From assembly GCA_002197995.1 (NCBI GenBank), contig NGZR01000005.1, positions 4,278,001 to 4,342,000 on the forward strand: a stretch of 64,000 nucleotides of DNA. Reading direction: 5' to 3'. This document shows positions 34,917 through 47,671 of this stretch, in pieces. Positions within the stretch are counted from its first letter, which is position 1. Every line of letters begins with the position of its first letter. The translations under genes were made by a program, and so were the position numbers. The DNA is from Gaeumannomyces sp. JS-464. Lineage: Eukaryota > Ascomycota > Sordariomycetes > Magnaporthales > Magnaporthaceae. The notes beneath the pieces are model-generated. The model saw only the letters and a list, made by a program, of their open reading frames with translations, was not told where the DNA came from and did no database searches.

Positions 34917-37900
34917 GCTAGCTTATTTTCGTAAATTTTCCCGGTATTAACGCTTTGCGCTTTTTTTTTATTTCTTTTACCGCGTAATTTGGTTATGTTA
35001 TTTTTTAAACGGTTTTCTTTTACGCTTTTTGCGGCTTTTATTACTTTTTAAGCTTAAGCCGTTATTTTTTCGAGCGTTACTTTATTAAGCTTTAAAGTCT
35101 TTTAACACCGCTATTTTAATAAAGTTTTTAAAAGGTACTAGCCCGTTTTATCGTAGCCGGTTTATTTTATTAATGCTTGTTTTTTTCCTTTTCTTTTTGC
35201 GTTTTTAATAGTTAAAATCTTTTCCACCAAAAATTCGTTTTAAAATTCCCCGTTTTTAAAAAATGGCATTAACATTAAGCCGGGTCGCGTATTTATATTT
35301 TTTTTAATTTAAAAACGGGTTGTTTATTACACGTTGTATTAATTTTACGTAAAAGTTAAAGTAAATGCTTTTCGGTACGTTTAATGTAATATTAAATGGG
35401 TTAAATACCGTTATTATTTCGAATTTGTTTACCACTTAATTTAGCTTTTTATTAAAACGATATGTTTTTATATTGCGAAATAAAAGCTACATTTTATCGT
35501 TTGTTTTAAACCTTTCCGCCGGGCGCCGGGATATATTCGCGTTAGCTTTTTATTATTATTAGGCGTATGTTATTACGGTTATAGCTATTTTTAAACCTTT
35601 TTTTAAATGTGTTAAAAACGCCGTAATTCGCTTTTTTTTTCGTTTATTGCTAATATTTTTATTATATATATGCTTTTTAATACGGGGTTAATATTAAATC
35701 CTAATAATAACCGGTTCGAATTAAAACTCGTTATAATGGAATTTTAATTATTTAACGCTAATTAATAAGCGTTTAAATAAAAAGCTTAATTTTTTTAAAA
35801 AAAAAACGATAAAATAACGCAAATAATGTTATACTTTTTAATTCGCCCGTTTTATACTTCCGTTTGTTTACGAGTGGAAAGTTATTAATAAAAGTTAATT
35901 AATACCGATTTAAAAATATAGTTTTAATTAAAAATTATTAATTTAATTTAAGCTTTTATTAGAAATAATTTAATCGGGAAAGCCCTGGAATTTTTACCAT
36001 ATGTTTCGAAACCGTATTGCATATTTTTTTAGCATTTATAATATGCATTGCTTTAAGTTAAACGTATTTTAATAATTTATTCGTAATTACTATTAAATAT
36101 TCCAGGTTTTTTTCGTTTACCGGTAATTCCGTTATAAAGTTAATAGAAATGGTTTTTTAATATTAATTTAATACGGGAAAGGAGCGTAAAAGGCTTTATT
36201 TCGCTAGTTTTAAAAGCCGAGATTTTCGGCAAATGTTATAATTACGTATAAAACGCGCCACGTTTCGTAACATTCCTTTTTAATAGTAATTACGGTATAA
36301 TATTTTAAACGTGTTATTTTTACCCGCGTATCCCACGATTAATAACGCGTGCGTTTTTTAAATTACTATGGCTATTAATGGTTTTTATACCGGTAATTAT
36401 AAACGTTTTTTATATTGCAAAGCTTTTTATACGCTAATAACGCAATTTATAATTTATGCTTTTATATTAGCAGCGAAGGGAAACTTTCGTGCATTTGCTC
36501 GTATTGCATTAAGTTTCGCTTTATAACTAGGGTTTTAACGCAGCGCTTTTTTTTAAAGTTTCGCGATGCTTATTTCGCGAAAAAGCAATTTGCCAGCTAG
36601 CAAAATACCGGATTTAAAACGAGCGCTTATCGCTTTTAATGTTATATTTTTTAAAGTTTTTATTAAAACTAAAATTATCGCGGGGTGGGCTAAGTATAAA
36701 ACTGTTATTTTACGGGGTTTTATCGATTTATTTTATTTTTTTCGTAATAAAGCATTTGGGAAATGGCGTATTTTTTTAGTTTATATTATAAATTATAATC
36801 GAATTTTAATAACGTTTCCGTTTAACGCATTTGTCGTTCGAAAACTTTTCGAAGTTTGGAAAAGTATTTTAAAGCTTTATAATTTATTTAAATTAAAAAT
36901 AGCTTTCGCACGTTACGGAGTTTTAATTTTCACGTTTTAACGCAAACGATTACCGTTAAAAGTTTTTTATCGTAAATTGCGTAATTCCGTTAGCTATTTT
37001 TAAATTTAGTTAAATGGAACGCGATTAAGTGTTAAATCCCGTTTTTGCCGCGTTAAAAAAGGCACCCTTTTAACGTGGTATTTAAACAATTTGCTTTAAC
37101 TTTCGTATTTAAGTTAAGGTTTTATTACGCTAGTATTAGGGTTTATATAAAGGCTAATTTAAGCTTTTTAAAAACCACGTCGATTTATTCGAACTAATTA
37201 AACAGGGCTCCTTTTTTCGTTAACGTTATTAATAACGCGGTTAAGTTAAAATATTTGTTAATAAAATCTCGGTAAAAGTTAGCGAAGTTTAAAAAGCTAC
37301 GAAAATTTCGAAGTTTTTTTAGCGCTTTTTATTTTCAAATAGCGCGGACTTCTTCCGGGTCCGTTTGGATTTTTTCTTTTGTTTTAATAATAAAGCCCAA
37401 ATACTTAACGTTTTATATTGCGAATTCGCTTTTATTTAAATCCAAATTTAACCTAGCTTCGCGTAATCGCTAAAAAAAGCTTTTCGGATTTTAGCTATAT
37501 AAGCTTTACGCGTGCCCGAAAAAAAATTAATATATTATTTAAATATACCGATATGTAATCGTTTAAAATGTTTCCTAATACGTTATTAATATAGCGTTAA
37601 AAAGTAGCGGGAACGCTTACTAGCCTAAACGAATATATTAGCCATTTAAATAAACCGAACCTAATGCGAAAAGCCGTTAAATGCTTATCCTTTTTTACTA
37701 TCCGGATTTTGTAAAAAGCGAATTTAACGTCCATTTTAATAAACCATTTCGCTTCGGTTAAAAATCGAAAGGTTTTTTTTACTAATAAAAATAGGTAACG
37801 GTTTTGCAACGTAATTGCGTTAAACGCTTTATAATTTACGTATAAGCGTTAATTAGTTGTTAGTTTTTTACTATTAGTATTAACGCTATTATCGGAAAAA

Positions 37901-39943
37901 AACTAGTTCGGATTTAGCTTTTATCCATTAAGTTTGTAATTTATTAACGTAATTCGAGTAACTGGTTTCGAAGTATGCTATATAATCGGCCGTAAGGTAA
38001 TTCCGGCTTCTTTCCAGTATTATTTGTTTTAAACCGAATATAATAATTTATAGTTTTTTAATGCGGTAATAAAGCTAATGCTTTGCTTTTATTAAATAGG
38101 TTCGTAAAATTCCGCAATTTTAAAAGTAGTTTAAACGTAGCTGGTTTTTTTTCCGTAATTATCGCGGTTGTTAGTAAAATTCGCGTTATTTCTTTTAATA
38201 ACGTAACGGCGAACTCGTACTTTTAAATCGGGTTTTATCGCTGTTTTTAGCACGCCGCCGTAAAAACGTTACCGATTACCACGCTTAGTTGTCCGCCACT
38301 TTTTAGCCGGGCGCGTAATTTTTAAACCATATGCTTTATATTGCTTTTATTCGAAAAAAGCCCCTCGCCGCGTTTAATTTTACGCGGTTATGCTTTATTT
38401 ATAGTAAATTTAAAATAATATCTTTAAGCATTCCTGGAATAACGTAAAATAAAACGGGAAATACTTACCCGTTAAAGTTCATTTCGCATTTAGCAATTTA
38501 ATTAATTACTGCCGGTATACGTTTTAAAATTATGCCGAGCTAGCGTAACGTTTAAAGTTATAACCGCTCGATTTCGATTTTTACCGCGAAGTTTTTGCTT
38601 ATCACCGCGTAACATTCGCAACCGGAATCCATTTATACGTTTACGAATTTGGCGGAATTAAATAATGCTGGTATTAAAATTAAAAGGCTATTTATATTAT
38701 ATTTAATTTTTTTAGCTCGTTTTTCCACTTTTTAATGTAAAATTTCCTAGTTTTTAATTTATCCCGTTATTACGGCGCTTTCTTTTAATTAAAACTTATA
38801 TTAAAAGCTACTCGTTTCCCGTATTAATACTTATCGTCGCCGCCCTTAATACTGTGGTAATTTTAAAGCGGATTGCGTTTCGGTAACGGCACGCTTGTTT
38901 TTTATATTTTTAACTACCGTAATTTAAGCACGCCTCGGTTTCGCGTCGTTAGCGAAACATTTTTTAAAATACTTAAAGCGCTTTAAGTTTACGTGCTTCC
39001 TATTTCCCGCTTTCCTCGGAATTAATATTAGCTGCGTTTATGCCTGTTATAAATGTATCCCCCGCTTCGTTCGTAGTTTAATATGCGGCGTAAAAGGTGG
39101 GTGTTGTTTTATTTAACTTATTATTTATATCGATCGCTTTTAACGTTTAAGCGATGCGTTTATATATGTTTACCATACCGTTATATATAAACTGTTACTT
39201 TTCGCTCGAAATTATAATTAGTTGGATTTTATTCGAAATGCGTAAACGAAAATAATTAATTTTAATTTCGTCCGTTTATATAATACTTTTAGCCGTTGTT
39301 AATAAAGTTTCGAATTTCGTAATAAAAATAGCGAACGTTTAGCCCGGCTTTATTTTAAACATTTTTAATTTTAATAAAATTTTAGCCTTTTTATATAAAT
39401 TGTTAAAAATAAAAGCGAGGTAGTTAAAAAATTGCGATAGGTTATATTCGCTATAAAAGCTTCCGGTTTCGTAATACAAGCGTACTACTTTTTAGCTGGT
39501 TTAGGTTAAAAAAGCTTAAATATATTCGTAATAATCGCGTAAATTTCCGATAAATTCCGCGTTTTAAATTATTTTATATTTAATTGCGTTTCGCTATGCG
39601 TTAAAGCCTTGCCCGTTATTATTGTAAAGTAAAAGGTTTCCAAATGGTTTTCGCTTTAAAAACGAAAGCAAAACGTTTGCGAGTTTAAACTAAGCGTTTT
39701 ATATTTCGATAATGCGGTTTTATTCGTTGCATTATTCGATAAATACTTTGTTAATATCGTTTTAAAATTTAGCCAAATTTTTTTTAAACGCGGTAAAGCG
39801 TTTTTATAATTCCGCGATAATAACTGCCAAGTTTAAGTAGTTATAAAAGGTTAAAGCCAAAACTGCGGCGTTTTTTAACGAAAGTAGGATTAACTAGTGT
39901 TAATATAATTATAATCCCGCGTTTAAATTTTTTTTTACAAAAA
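34917..39943 (-). mobile_element. LTR-2 element, internal part right of gypsy-1 copy A (gypsy pol)
   Basis: Minus-strand Ty3/gypsy coding remains. The 37809-37597 frame still reads AKWFIKMDVKFAFYKIRI and FGLFKWLIYSFRL, the conserved reverse transcriptase core before the catalytic motif. Integrase-like remains lie further left (about 35000-36400) and gag-like remains to the right (about 38500-39900, with a decayed knuckle near 38900). Together with 24077-25995 the internal length is about 6.9 kb, normal for a gypsy element. Confidence 0.75.
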
Positions 39944-40132
39944 TGTAATAAGCTAAGCTAATAAATAATAACTAATAAAAGCTTAAGTAATGTTATTTTG
40001 TAAAATGAAAAAAAATAGAAAAGAAAAAAGTCGGCTTAGTTTTAAAAGCTGTCCCTAGTTATATATGCATAAAAACGGCTTAAAAGTAACTTTTAAGCCT
40101 TTTACCCGTGCTATTAGCACGAAACCATAACA
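39944..40132 (-). repeat. LTR-2 element, right (5') LTR
   Basis: 189 bp; partner of 23889-24076. The flank CTTTC (40133-40137) corresponds to CTTTT at 23884-23888, a 5-bp TSD with one transition. Confidence 0.85.
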
Positions 40133-43100
40133 CTTTCTTTTTATTACTTTTTATATTTACAGTTAAAAGTTTATAATTAATAAACCGTTTTAATTATTTA
40201 TAGCTTTTCTTATTAAATTTAACCGTTAGTTTAATTTATCCTCGGTTATTTTTTTTAAATTAAAGGATTTTAAAAATTACGTTTTTTTCTTTTATATTTA
40301 ACTTATTTAATATAATAATAACGTTTTCCCCGCTCCGGGTGCGTAATGTTATTAGCTGCGTTTTTTAATCGATTTATTTTTTATTATAAGCGACGGGTAT
40401 TTTTTCAACCGTTTTTAATTAGTACGGTTAATATTTCCGTTTCGTAAAAATTTTATACCGTTTAACCGCTTATAATAATACGTAATCGCTTTATATTTCG
40501 CAATCGATTATTATTTTAACCTTTTTCTTTTAATATTTTATTCGGAACGTTAATAAGTTGTATAATTAAATCGATTTTGCTATTGCGAAGGTTTTTATCG
40601 GTTTTCCTTTTTTTTATTTCGTACTTTTTGCTCGGGTGGTTTTTTTAATTTTTTAATAAAAGGAACGAGTATCGTACGTTCGTTTTTTTATCCAGGTTAA
40701 ACGGGATATACGTTCGCGCGATTTTTTAATGTTAAACTTTCGCCTTTTATGCTATATGCTTTTTGCATTTTACAATTTCGCATTTTTTTTAATCGAGCGT
40801 TTTAATAACGTATAGCATTAAACACCGCTCGTTAAGTTTAAAAATTGCGGTAAACCTGCTAATTTAGGCTAGTTCCTACCGTGGCAATTAAAATGCTAAA
40901 CGGGGTTTAATTTTAAACTTGCTTTTTATTTTCCGTGGAAAAAAATCGTATTTAAATTTAGGTTGTAAGTGAAATTTGCACTTTTTATAAACGCATTTTG
41001 CTTAAAAAAGGTACAAATGTTTAAAATGTTTTATATTAACGTTAAGGTAATTTTTAAGGTTTAACGCAGCTTTTTTTTTAGCTCGTTTACGTTGTTAAAC
41101 CTGTTATTAGCGTATTTAATTTCTTGTTAATCGTTAAACCACGATAAAGGTTAACCGTTATTTTTTTCCCGCTAAAATGGCGTAATATAACGGGCTATTT
41201 GGGTATTTTAAAACTTTACTATTTTAAAAATATTCCGAAACGTTAAAAAGCGTAAAAGCGTATTAGCTTTTCCAATTTGTTTAGTTTTCACGGATTATAA
41301 ATATAAAAGTTACGCCGTTTAAACTTTTTGCTTGTTTTTAAAATTCGGCCGTTTCGAGGTTTTATCCGTTTTAATTCATTTTAACGTTAGTATTAAAATC
41401 CTCCGATTTTTAAAAAAGGTATATTTAATTTAAAAGCTCTTTTCGAGTTTCCCTTTTTTTCGAACCGTTTATTAAGAATATTCCTTTTTTAATTTTATAA
41501 AAAGCAGCGTCGTTTTTTTTTTAAGTTTACAATTTTGAAAATAACGCGTTATTTTCCCTCGCTATCGTATTTAAACCTCGTAATTTTAAATATGCAAATG
41601 TTTTAAAATTTCCAAAAGTATTATTCGGTAACCTTTTTATTAAATTAATATGTAATGCATAGTTCGTTATAATAACCCGTTTAACTAAACGCTATCCCGG
41701 GATACAGTTTCCTCGGTATCGGGCTTTTTTGCGTTTATTAAAAGTTAATTATTTAACGGTTACTATTTTATTAAAAGCAGTTAATTTTAACGTGGCCGGT
41801 TTAACCGCATTTAAAGCATTTCCCGTTTTTCAGGTTTTACTTTTATTTTTTTTATTACTTTTACTATTAATAAACAGCTTTCGCATTAAAATTTATAAGG
41901 TTTAAATGCGTTTTATAAACCGTAATAGGTTATTATTTAACCTTTTTTTTAATTAGCTTTATTATTTTATGCCGCATTTTTAAAACCATATTCTTTTTTT
42001 TTATTATCGTTTGTATAATTTATCGCTAATACGGACCGCGTTTTTAACGTAATTTGTGAAAAATTTAGGGCGATTTTATTTCGCGAATTTATCTTTTACG
42101 TTTTCGCGTAACCCGTTATAAAATACAATATTAACGTAACGTCGCTTTAGTTAAGCTTAATATTAATTCGTTAAAAGTCCGCTACGTATTTAACTACGGG
42201 CTTTCGTTATTTAAAAGCTAGCAAATCTTTTTTTTGCAATTCGGGTTTTGTCGATTATTTCGAACACTTTTTTAACTTTTTTTCCGAAGGTTTCGAAGTT
42301 GGCGAAAATAAGCTTAATAGCTTTTTAACTATCTTCGTATTTTTTAAAGTAATCGTTTTAAGTCGGTTAAAATTATGTTTTCATTTTACCGTTTAGCTTA
42401 GTAATAGCGTAAGCGATTTTTTATTTTTCGTTTACGAATTGCTGTTTGTAAAATTTAAAGTAGCTTTCGCATTTAATAAAGAACGTTTTAAACTTGCCGT
42501 TTTCCTTTTCGTAAAAATCTGAAAACGGAAAATTTGTACGCTCGAATTGCGATAAGCGTTTTAAAAATACCAATTTCGCAATAAGTTGGTTTATTTCGGT
42601 TTAACCTTTAGCGATTTCGTCCGTTATAAATTTAAGGTTAACCGTATTAACGGCTTTGTTAAATTATACTTAACACTATTAAAAGTAAAAACCGTGGTTT
42701 TTTTTTTTTTAAGTTTTTTATTGCTGCTCGTTATAACTGCATTATCCTTTTTTTAACGAGGTATTAAATAGGATTAGTTAAAATGTTATAATTAAAGGTT
42801 TACTTTTAAAGTAAAGCATTTTAAGGGTGGAAAAAATAATATCGTTAGTTTAATTTATAAAGGAACACGTAATTTAAAAGGATAATTTAATTGCTTACTT
42901 TAAAAAATGCTTAAAAGCTAATTTAAATTAATTAATATTAAAGCTTTAGTTAAAACTATTTAAAATAAAAGGAAATTTATCCTTTATATACATATTGCTT
43001 TTTTTAGTAATTTACTTGGATTTATTGCTTTGCTTATAAATTTATAAATCCTTTTAAATTTGTCGTTTTGCTTACAAATCCACAAATCTTTTTGGATTTG

Positions 43101-43228
43101 TCGCTTCGTTTACAAATTTATAAATCCTGTTTAAAGCACGTAATTTCACGTGTTTTAATGCGGGGCAAAGGTGCCACTTAAAACCTTCCCCGTTTTGCTG
43201 TTTTAAAGCTTAAATGCTGGTCGTAACA
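40133..43228 (-). mobile_element. gypsy-1 copy B, 5' part (LTR, gag, start of pol), minus strand
   Basis: Continues the copy interrupted at 23888: gypsy-1 copy C runs uninterrupted through the matching site near 59600-59620. It contains the gag region with its decayed knuckle (about 41800-41850) and ends in a 5' LTR at 42784-43228. It sits in a LINE-related repeat at 43229. Confidence 0.82.
42784..43228 (-). repeat. gypsy-1 copy B, 5' LTR
   Basis: 445 bp, reverse complement of the copy A LTR pattern (TGTTATAATTAAAGG.. to ..GGTCGTAACA). Confidence 0.88.
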
Positions 43229-43697
43229 AATAATATTAAAATTTATAAACTTAAATATTTTTATTTTTTTTATTTTTTACATTTATTTCCTTTTTTATAA
43301 CATTTACACCTTTTTTTTATATTACTTAAATTAATAATAAGCTTATTAATTTTCCGCAACCCCGGCCAGGCTTAAAAGTGGTTTTAAAACCCCCTCGCTT
43401 TAACCTAACTATACCTTTTTTCCCGGCATACCTGCCAGCCGAACGCATTACTACCACCCGCTGCGCTTATAACGCCCTGGCGTATTTACGCCTTACCGCC
43501 GATCGTCCGTTTACTAATAAGGAGCGCCGGAATACGGCCCGATTTCCGTATGCCTTTGGGTTTAATTTGTTAGCCGCCGTAATAGTAGCATTTTAGCCTG
43601 GTGTATATAGCTTAAATAGCGCTAGCACGTCGTATGCCCCCAGGGAGGCAGGGACTGGTAAATCCCGATTTACCGACGTTAAATATACTCCTCCTCC
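43229..43697 (+). mobile_element. LINE 3' end, orientation + (tail to the right)
   Basis: Same family as 19437-19900, 50215-50560 and 51405-51779 but in the opposite orientation to the latter two. It ends in GTTAAATATACTC and a CTCCTCC.. tail (43680-43697). Unlike the copy at 51405, it carries the uninterrupted sequence around ATATTACTTAAATT (43319-43332), the empty site of pogo copy D. The 43378-43596 frame is not thought to be a gene. Confidence 0.7.
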
Positions 43698-44081
43698 TCC
43701 TTTTTTACCGTAGCTCGTTTAAAGCTGTGGCGCTAGGAATGGCGGTGCATCGAGGTTTTCAATACGTTAGTTTGTATCTTTGTAACCTGTAAACGAGACG
43801 TAAATAGGCCCGACTTGACAGGGGTGCGAGGACGCCACCACCACCAAAATACTAGTACATCTATGGCACCAGCATCATTTTTATTTTAATTTGAAAATAA
43901 AAGGTAGTTTTTATTGGCTATAATTTGTGGAGTTCAATATGGGTGCTAAAAGTGACTTGGAGTACCTTTGTTCCCCACCACCTGGGCTGAATCCGCAATC
44001 CTTTGTGACAGACGCATGGACCTAAACCATAACGGTCGTCGTCTACTATTCGCGTCTAGTGGATTGTGCATATCCAAAGAC
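43698..44081. other. 3' flank of the GH3 gene
   Basis: Normal-composition DNA between the LINE tail and the beta-glucosidase stop codon. No gene or clear signal is seen. Confidence 0.4.
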
Positions 44082-46948
44082 CTAAGCTGCAGCGCAGAAA
44101 CTGGCCGAGATCCCCGGATCCCTCGCATGCGCAGCCGCGATCACCTCGAACCTGGCATCGGGATCCACTACCCACCGGTGGAACTTGTCGTCCCAATAGC
44201 AGACGCTCCCGAAGTCCAGCATTGCGCTCGCTGCTCGGGTCTGGCCCGGTTCCACCAGCACCTTGGCCCCCCCTGAGTTCGCGTTTTGGCCGGATGAGGC
44301 GGGGCGTCGAGATCTGGGAGACGTAGAATTGAACAATCTCCTTGCCCGCAATGGAGCCGGTGTTGGTGACGTCGACGGTCACGGTGATGGCCCTCGGCTC
44401 CGCTCCGCCCACCGCCAAGACGTCGGAGCTCAGCCGCACGTTGGAATACGCGAACGTCGTGTATGAGAGGCCGAAGCCGAACGGAAAGAGCGGCACCGTC
44501 TTCATGTGGTCGTAGTACTTGTACCCGACGAAGAGGCCCTCGCCGTACACGACGCGATCATTTCCGCCCGGATAGTTGAGGTGGGACGGGTTGTCCTCGA
44601 GCCGGCACGGGAACGTGATCGGCAGCTTGCCGCAGGGGTTTTGGGCGCCGAGCAGGACGTCGCAGAGGGCGTTGGCGTGTTCCTGGCCCTGGTACCACGC
44701 CTGCACCACCGCCGGGGCCCGGTCCAGCCACGGCATCAGGATGGCCGATCCCGTCTGGTTGACCACGACGGTGTTGGCGTTGACGTCGAGCACGGCCGAG
44801 ATCAGCGCGTCGGTGGCCAGGGGCAGCTGCATCGACGGCATGTCGCTCGTCTCCGACTCCCACTCGTGGTCCTTGCCCACCACCAGGACAACCAGATCCG
44901 ACTCGGCCGCCAGGGAGACGGCCTGCGCAAAGAGGTCCTCGCGCACTTCCTCGCGGAAGCCGATGCGGCCGCCATCCTTAACTTCCTCGCGCGGCATGTC
45001 GCCCGTCAGCGTGAACTCGAACTCCTCGGGCTCGCGGCTGACGGAGACGAGCTCGAGCTCGTAGGCCCGGCCGGCTTCAAGATGCACCTCGGCCGTCTCC
45101 TCGGGCGAGCCGTAGCTCATGAAGAGGGTGGACTTGGGCGACCACCAGTGGCGCTCGATGTCAATGAGGGTTGTGCCGTCGAGCAAGAGCTTGCCAGGCC
45201 CGCATGTTGAGAGCGACAGGGTGTGGCGTCCAGTCGTCTTCGGGGTTAGGGTCGTCCGGGCGCGGTAAGAGTAGCGGGCCCCCGTCATGAGCTGAGGCGG
45301 GAGGCCGTCGTAGCAGACAATGTACGAGCTGATGCGATGCTCGGTGAAAACCGGCTCGCCAGAGTGCGTCGTGTTAGTCCAGTATTGAACATGGAAGCCG
45401 GGCGTACCGGTGACGGGATCCATCATGACGTCCTTGTCCAGGAGAGGAAGGTATCGATTCAAGCTGATCCCAGGAGCCAGAGACAACTCGACGCCGTCCA
45501 TGCCCCGCTCTGACAAGGCCTGTTTCATGGAATCAAACGGGACCGTCCGGTAGTGCGGTTCCAGGTTGGAGCTGCCCCCTCCGGCCTGGACGGCCATGCC
45601 GGCGTTGGGCCCGATGAACGCCACCTTGGAACCCGGCTTGATCTTCAAAGGCAGCATCTGGGCTTCATTCTTCAGCAGAACGATGCCTTCGCATGCCGCC
45701 TGCCGCAGGAGTCGTCGGAACTCGGGCGTGTCAACGGCCGATTCGGGAGGTTCTATCCAGTTTGCAATCTTGTGTTTCCCAACCTTGGCCGACAGCTCCA
45801 ACACGTGCCGGACGCACTCGTCGACGTCGCGTCCCGTCAGGAGTCCTTCATCTACAGCTTGCAAAACGTGCTTGCCTCTTCGACGGGTAGGGCCGGGCAT
45901 CTCCAGGTCGAGGCTGCGGCGGGCCGCCAGTACTAAGTTAGCAGAGCCCGCAACTTGAGTTCTGTTCTCAACACGAGTGCCGTTGCGCTTACCCGGCTTT
46001 CAACCCGGCACGACCGTATTAGCCCCAAACCAGTCGCTCATGACGAGGCCATCCCAGCCCCATTCCCCGCGCAGAATTTGCTTCAGGAGCACCATGTTGG
46101 CGGAACAGAAGTGCCCGTTCACTTTGTTGTACGCCGTCATGAGGGACCAGGGGTTGCTGGCGCGAATCGCAATCTCAAACGGCCGAGTGTGTACTTCGCG
46201 CAGCGCCCGCTCCGGTATGACAGCGTCGACGAAGAAGCGGCGGTGCTCCTGGTCGTTGGCCGCGAAGTGCTTGATGCAAGCCCCGATCCCCTCGGCCTGC
46301 AGCGTGTTGATGTAGACGGACGCAAGCTTGCCCGCCAGGAACGGATCTTCGCCGTAGGCCTCGAAGTTCCGCCCGCCGAGGGGCGCTCTGCTGACGCACA
46401 CTGCACGGATGCCGTGGTTAGTTCCGTTGGGGGGAGGATTTAGTCAAAAACGGTGTTGGGGAGAACCATCTAACGCACCAGTTGGGCCGAGGAGTAGATC
46501 GACGCCCTTGGCTCTGCACTCCGCCACAAGGATGGCGGCCAGCGATTCGATGACGCCCTCATCGAATGTCGCAGCAAGAGAGACACTGGGGTTGACCACG
46601 TAGTTAGCGCCATGCCCCGGACTTGGGAATGCAGAGGCAATCTTTTACAGACCCACAAGGTAGCGACGCCGTCTTGACGCCGTCAGCGAAGAGGCTCCCT
46701 CGCACGCCGACGGGCCCGTCCGAGAACTTCATCTTGGAAATACCCAGCCGAGGAATCGCCGCGGTGCGCCAGAGGTCAGAGCCCGCTAGGAGGCTGGCTT
46801 TTTCGGCCAAGGTCAGGAGGGGTAGCATCCGCGACGCGTACTGCGACGGCGTCTCTTCGGCCTGGGCATGTTCTCGTTCCTGGGCGGTTGGAACGATGGT
46901 AGACTTCCCGTCGGGACGGGCAGTTGAGCCGTCGACCATCATGGTCAC
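44082..46948 (-). CDS. GH3 beta-glucosidase with PA14 domain (intracellular type)
   Basis: Four exons on the minus strand: 46948-46653, 46585-46479, 46400-45993 and 45913-44082 (donors GTCTGT, GTGCGT, GTAAGC; CTAAC branches), about 880 aa. No signal peptide. The N-terminal GH3 domain has DGPVGVRGSLF, LGPTVCVSRAPLGGRNFEAYGEDP, KHFAANDQE and the nucleophile Asp in MSDWFG (GAC at 46035-46033). A PA14 domain (about 45440-44960) interrupts the second GH3 domain; DHEWESETSDM around 44860 should carry the acid/base Glu. A fibronectin III-like end (KEIVQFYVSQI.. ELRG..) closes it. It hydrolyses beta-glucosides such as cellobiose. Two frame breaks: a T seems missing at AA 46002-46003 (minus TT), and the C7 run 44267-44273 is one base too long or two short; correcting both gives an exact multiple of three. 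Divergent from an MFS sugar transporter. Confidence 0.88.
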
Positions 46949-47671
46949 GGAGAGGACAGCGAAGCCGCGTGAAGTTGCGAGGAAGATGAGTGCACACGGT
47001 CGCGGCGGACGATCGTTGGTCTGCCGTGAACCACCAGGTCAAGGGACTCGACAACGCTGGGCAGCGTCGTCCAACGACTTTTCCATGGCCGGGAGCCATG
47101 GGGCCCTTGGGCCTTTCAAGGAAATGCCAACGTTTAACTGCCGAGGCGAGAAGAGGTTGCCGTTGCCGAGGCTTGACACGCTGGGAGTGCGTCAAGACGC
47201 CTCGAGTCAGCCGGCGGCGGTGGCGCACTGGGCCGCAGGGGGCGGGGAGACACGGACGTCAAGTCCGTTGCGGGTCCTTGTCCGTGTTTCCGCGCCCCCC
47301 TGCCGGCATTGCTCCAATAGTAAGGCTGCCCACGTTTCCCCATCTGGGGAAGGGAAGGGTCTCCCTCTTCGCCATGTCCGGCAGGCTTGATTGGGCATAC
47401 ATCCGCAGCCCTCCAGGTCTAACCAACCCAGGCGGTCAATATGTTAACATGTTCAGAGCACGGTCTTGACAATCACCGGAGCAAACCGTCACGAGACCAA
47501 AAGTATTTTAAAAGCTCAGAAGTTCCACTCGAGGATGGAGATGGAGCGTCGAGTTAGTTCTCTCTGGGAGATCAAGAGGACGGCTCTCCCAGCCCTCTTC
47601 AGCCCCCATTGGCACTTTGGTTCTGGACTTCAAGACCAGCCTTGCTTCACTGTCGTTCTACACTCGGCGCC
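46949..47671. promoter_or_regulatory. Divergent promoter of the glucosidase-transporter pair
   Basis: 723 bp between two divergent starts. Two matches to the carbon-catabolite repressor CreA consensus SYGGRG are present, GCGGGG at 47242-47247 and CTGGGG at 47344-47349. Motifs this short occur by chance in GC-rich DNA, so CreA control is only a suggestion. No convincing gene lies between. Confidence 0.45.

Larger units (their letters stand above)
10776..43700. repeat. RIP-mutated block of nested transposable elements
   Basis: About 33 kb without a host gene. The sequence is very AT-rich, almost lacks CpA and TpG, is full of TpA and AA/TT, and keeps CpG, which is the RIP pattern (C to T preferentially in CpA on both strands). 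ATG codons are rare and Trp codons have become TAA/TAG, so elements must be recognised from decayed motifs. The individual elements are listed separately. Confidence 0.9.

Noticed and set aside
36566..36940. 124-codon + strand frame in the RIP block
   Set aside because: Phe/Ile/Lys-rich product of AT-rich DNA on the strand opposite to the LTR-2 pol; no independent support.
44506..45210. 234-codon + strand open frame
   Set aside because: Antisense shadow of the GH3 beta-glucosidase exon; the composition is simply the complement of its GC-rich codons.
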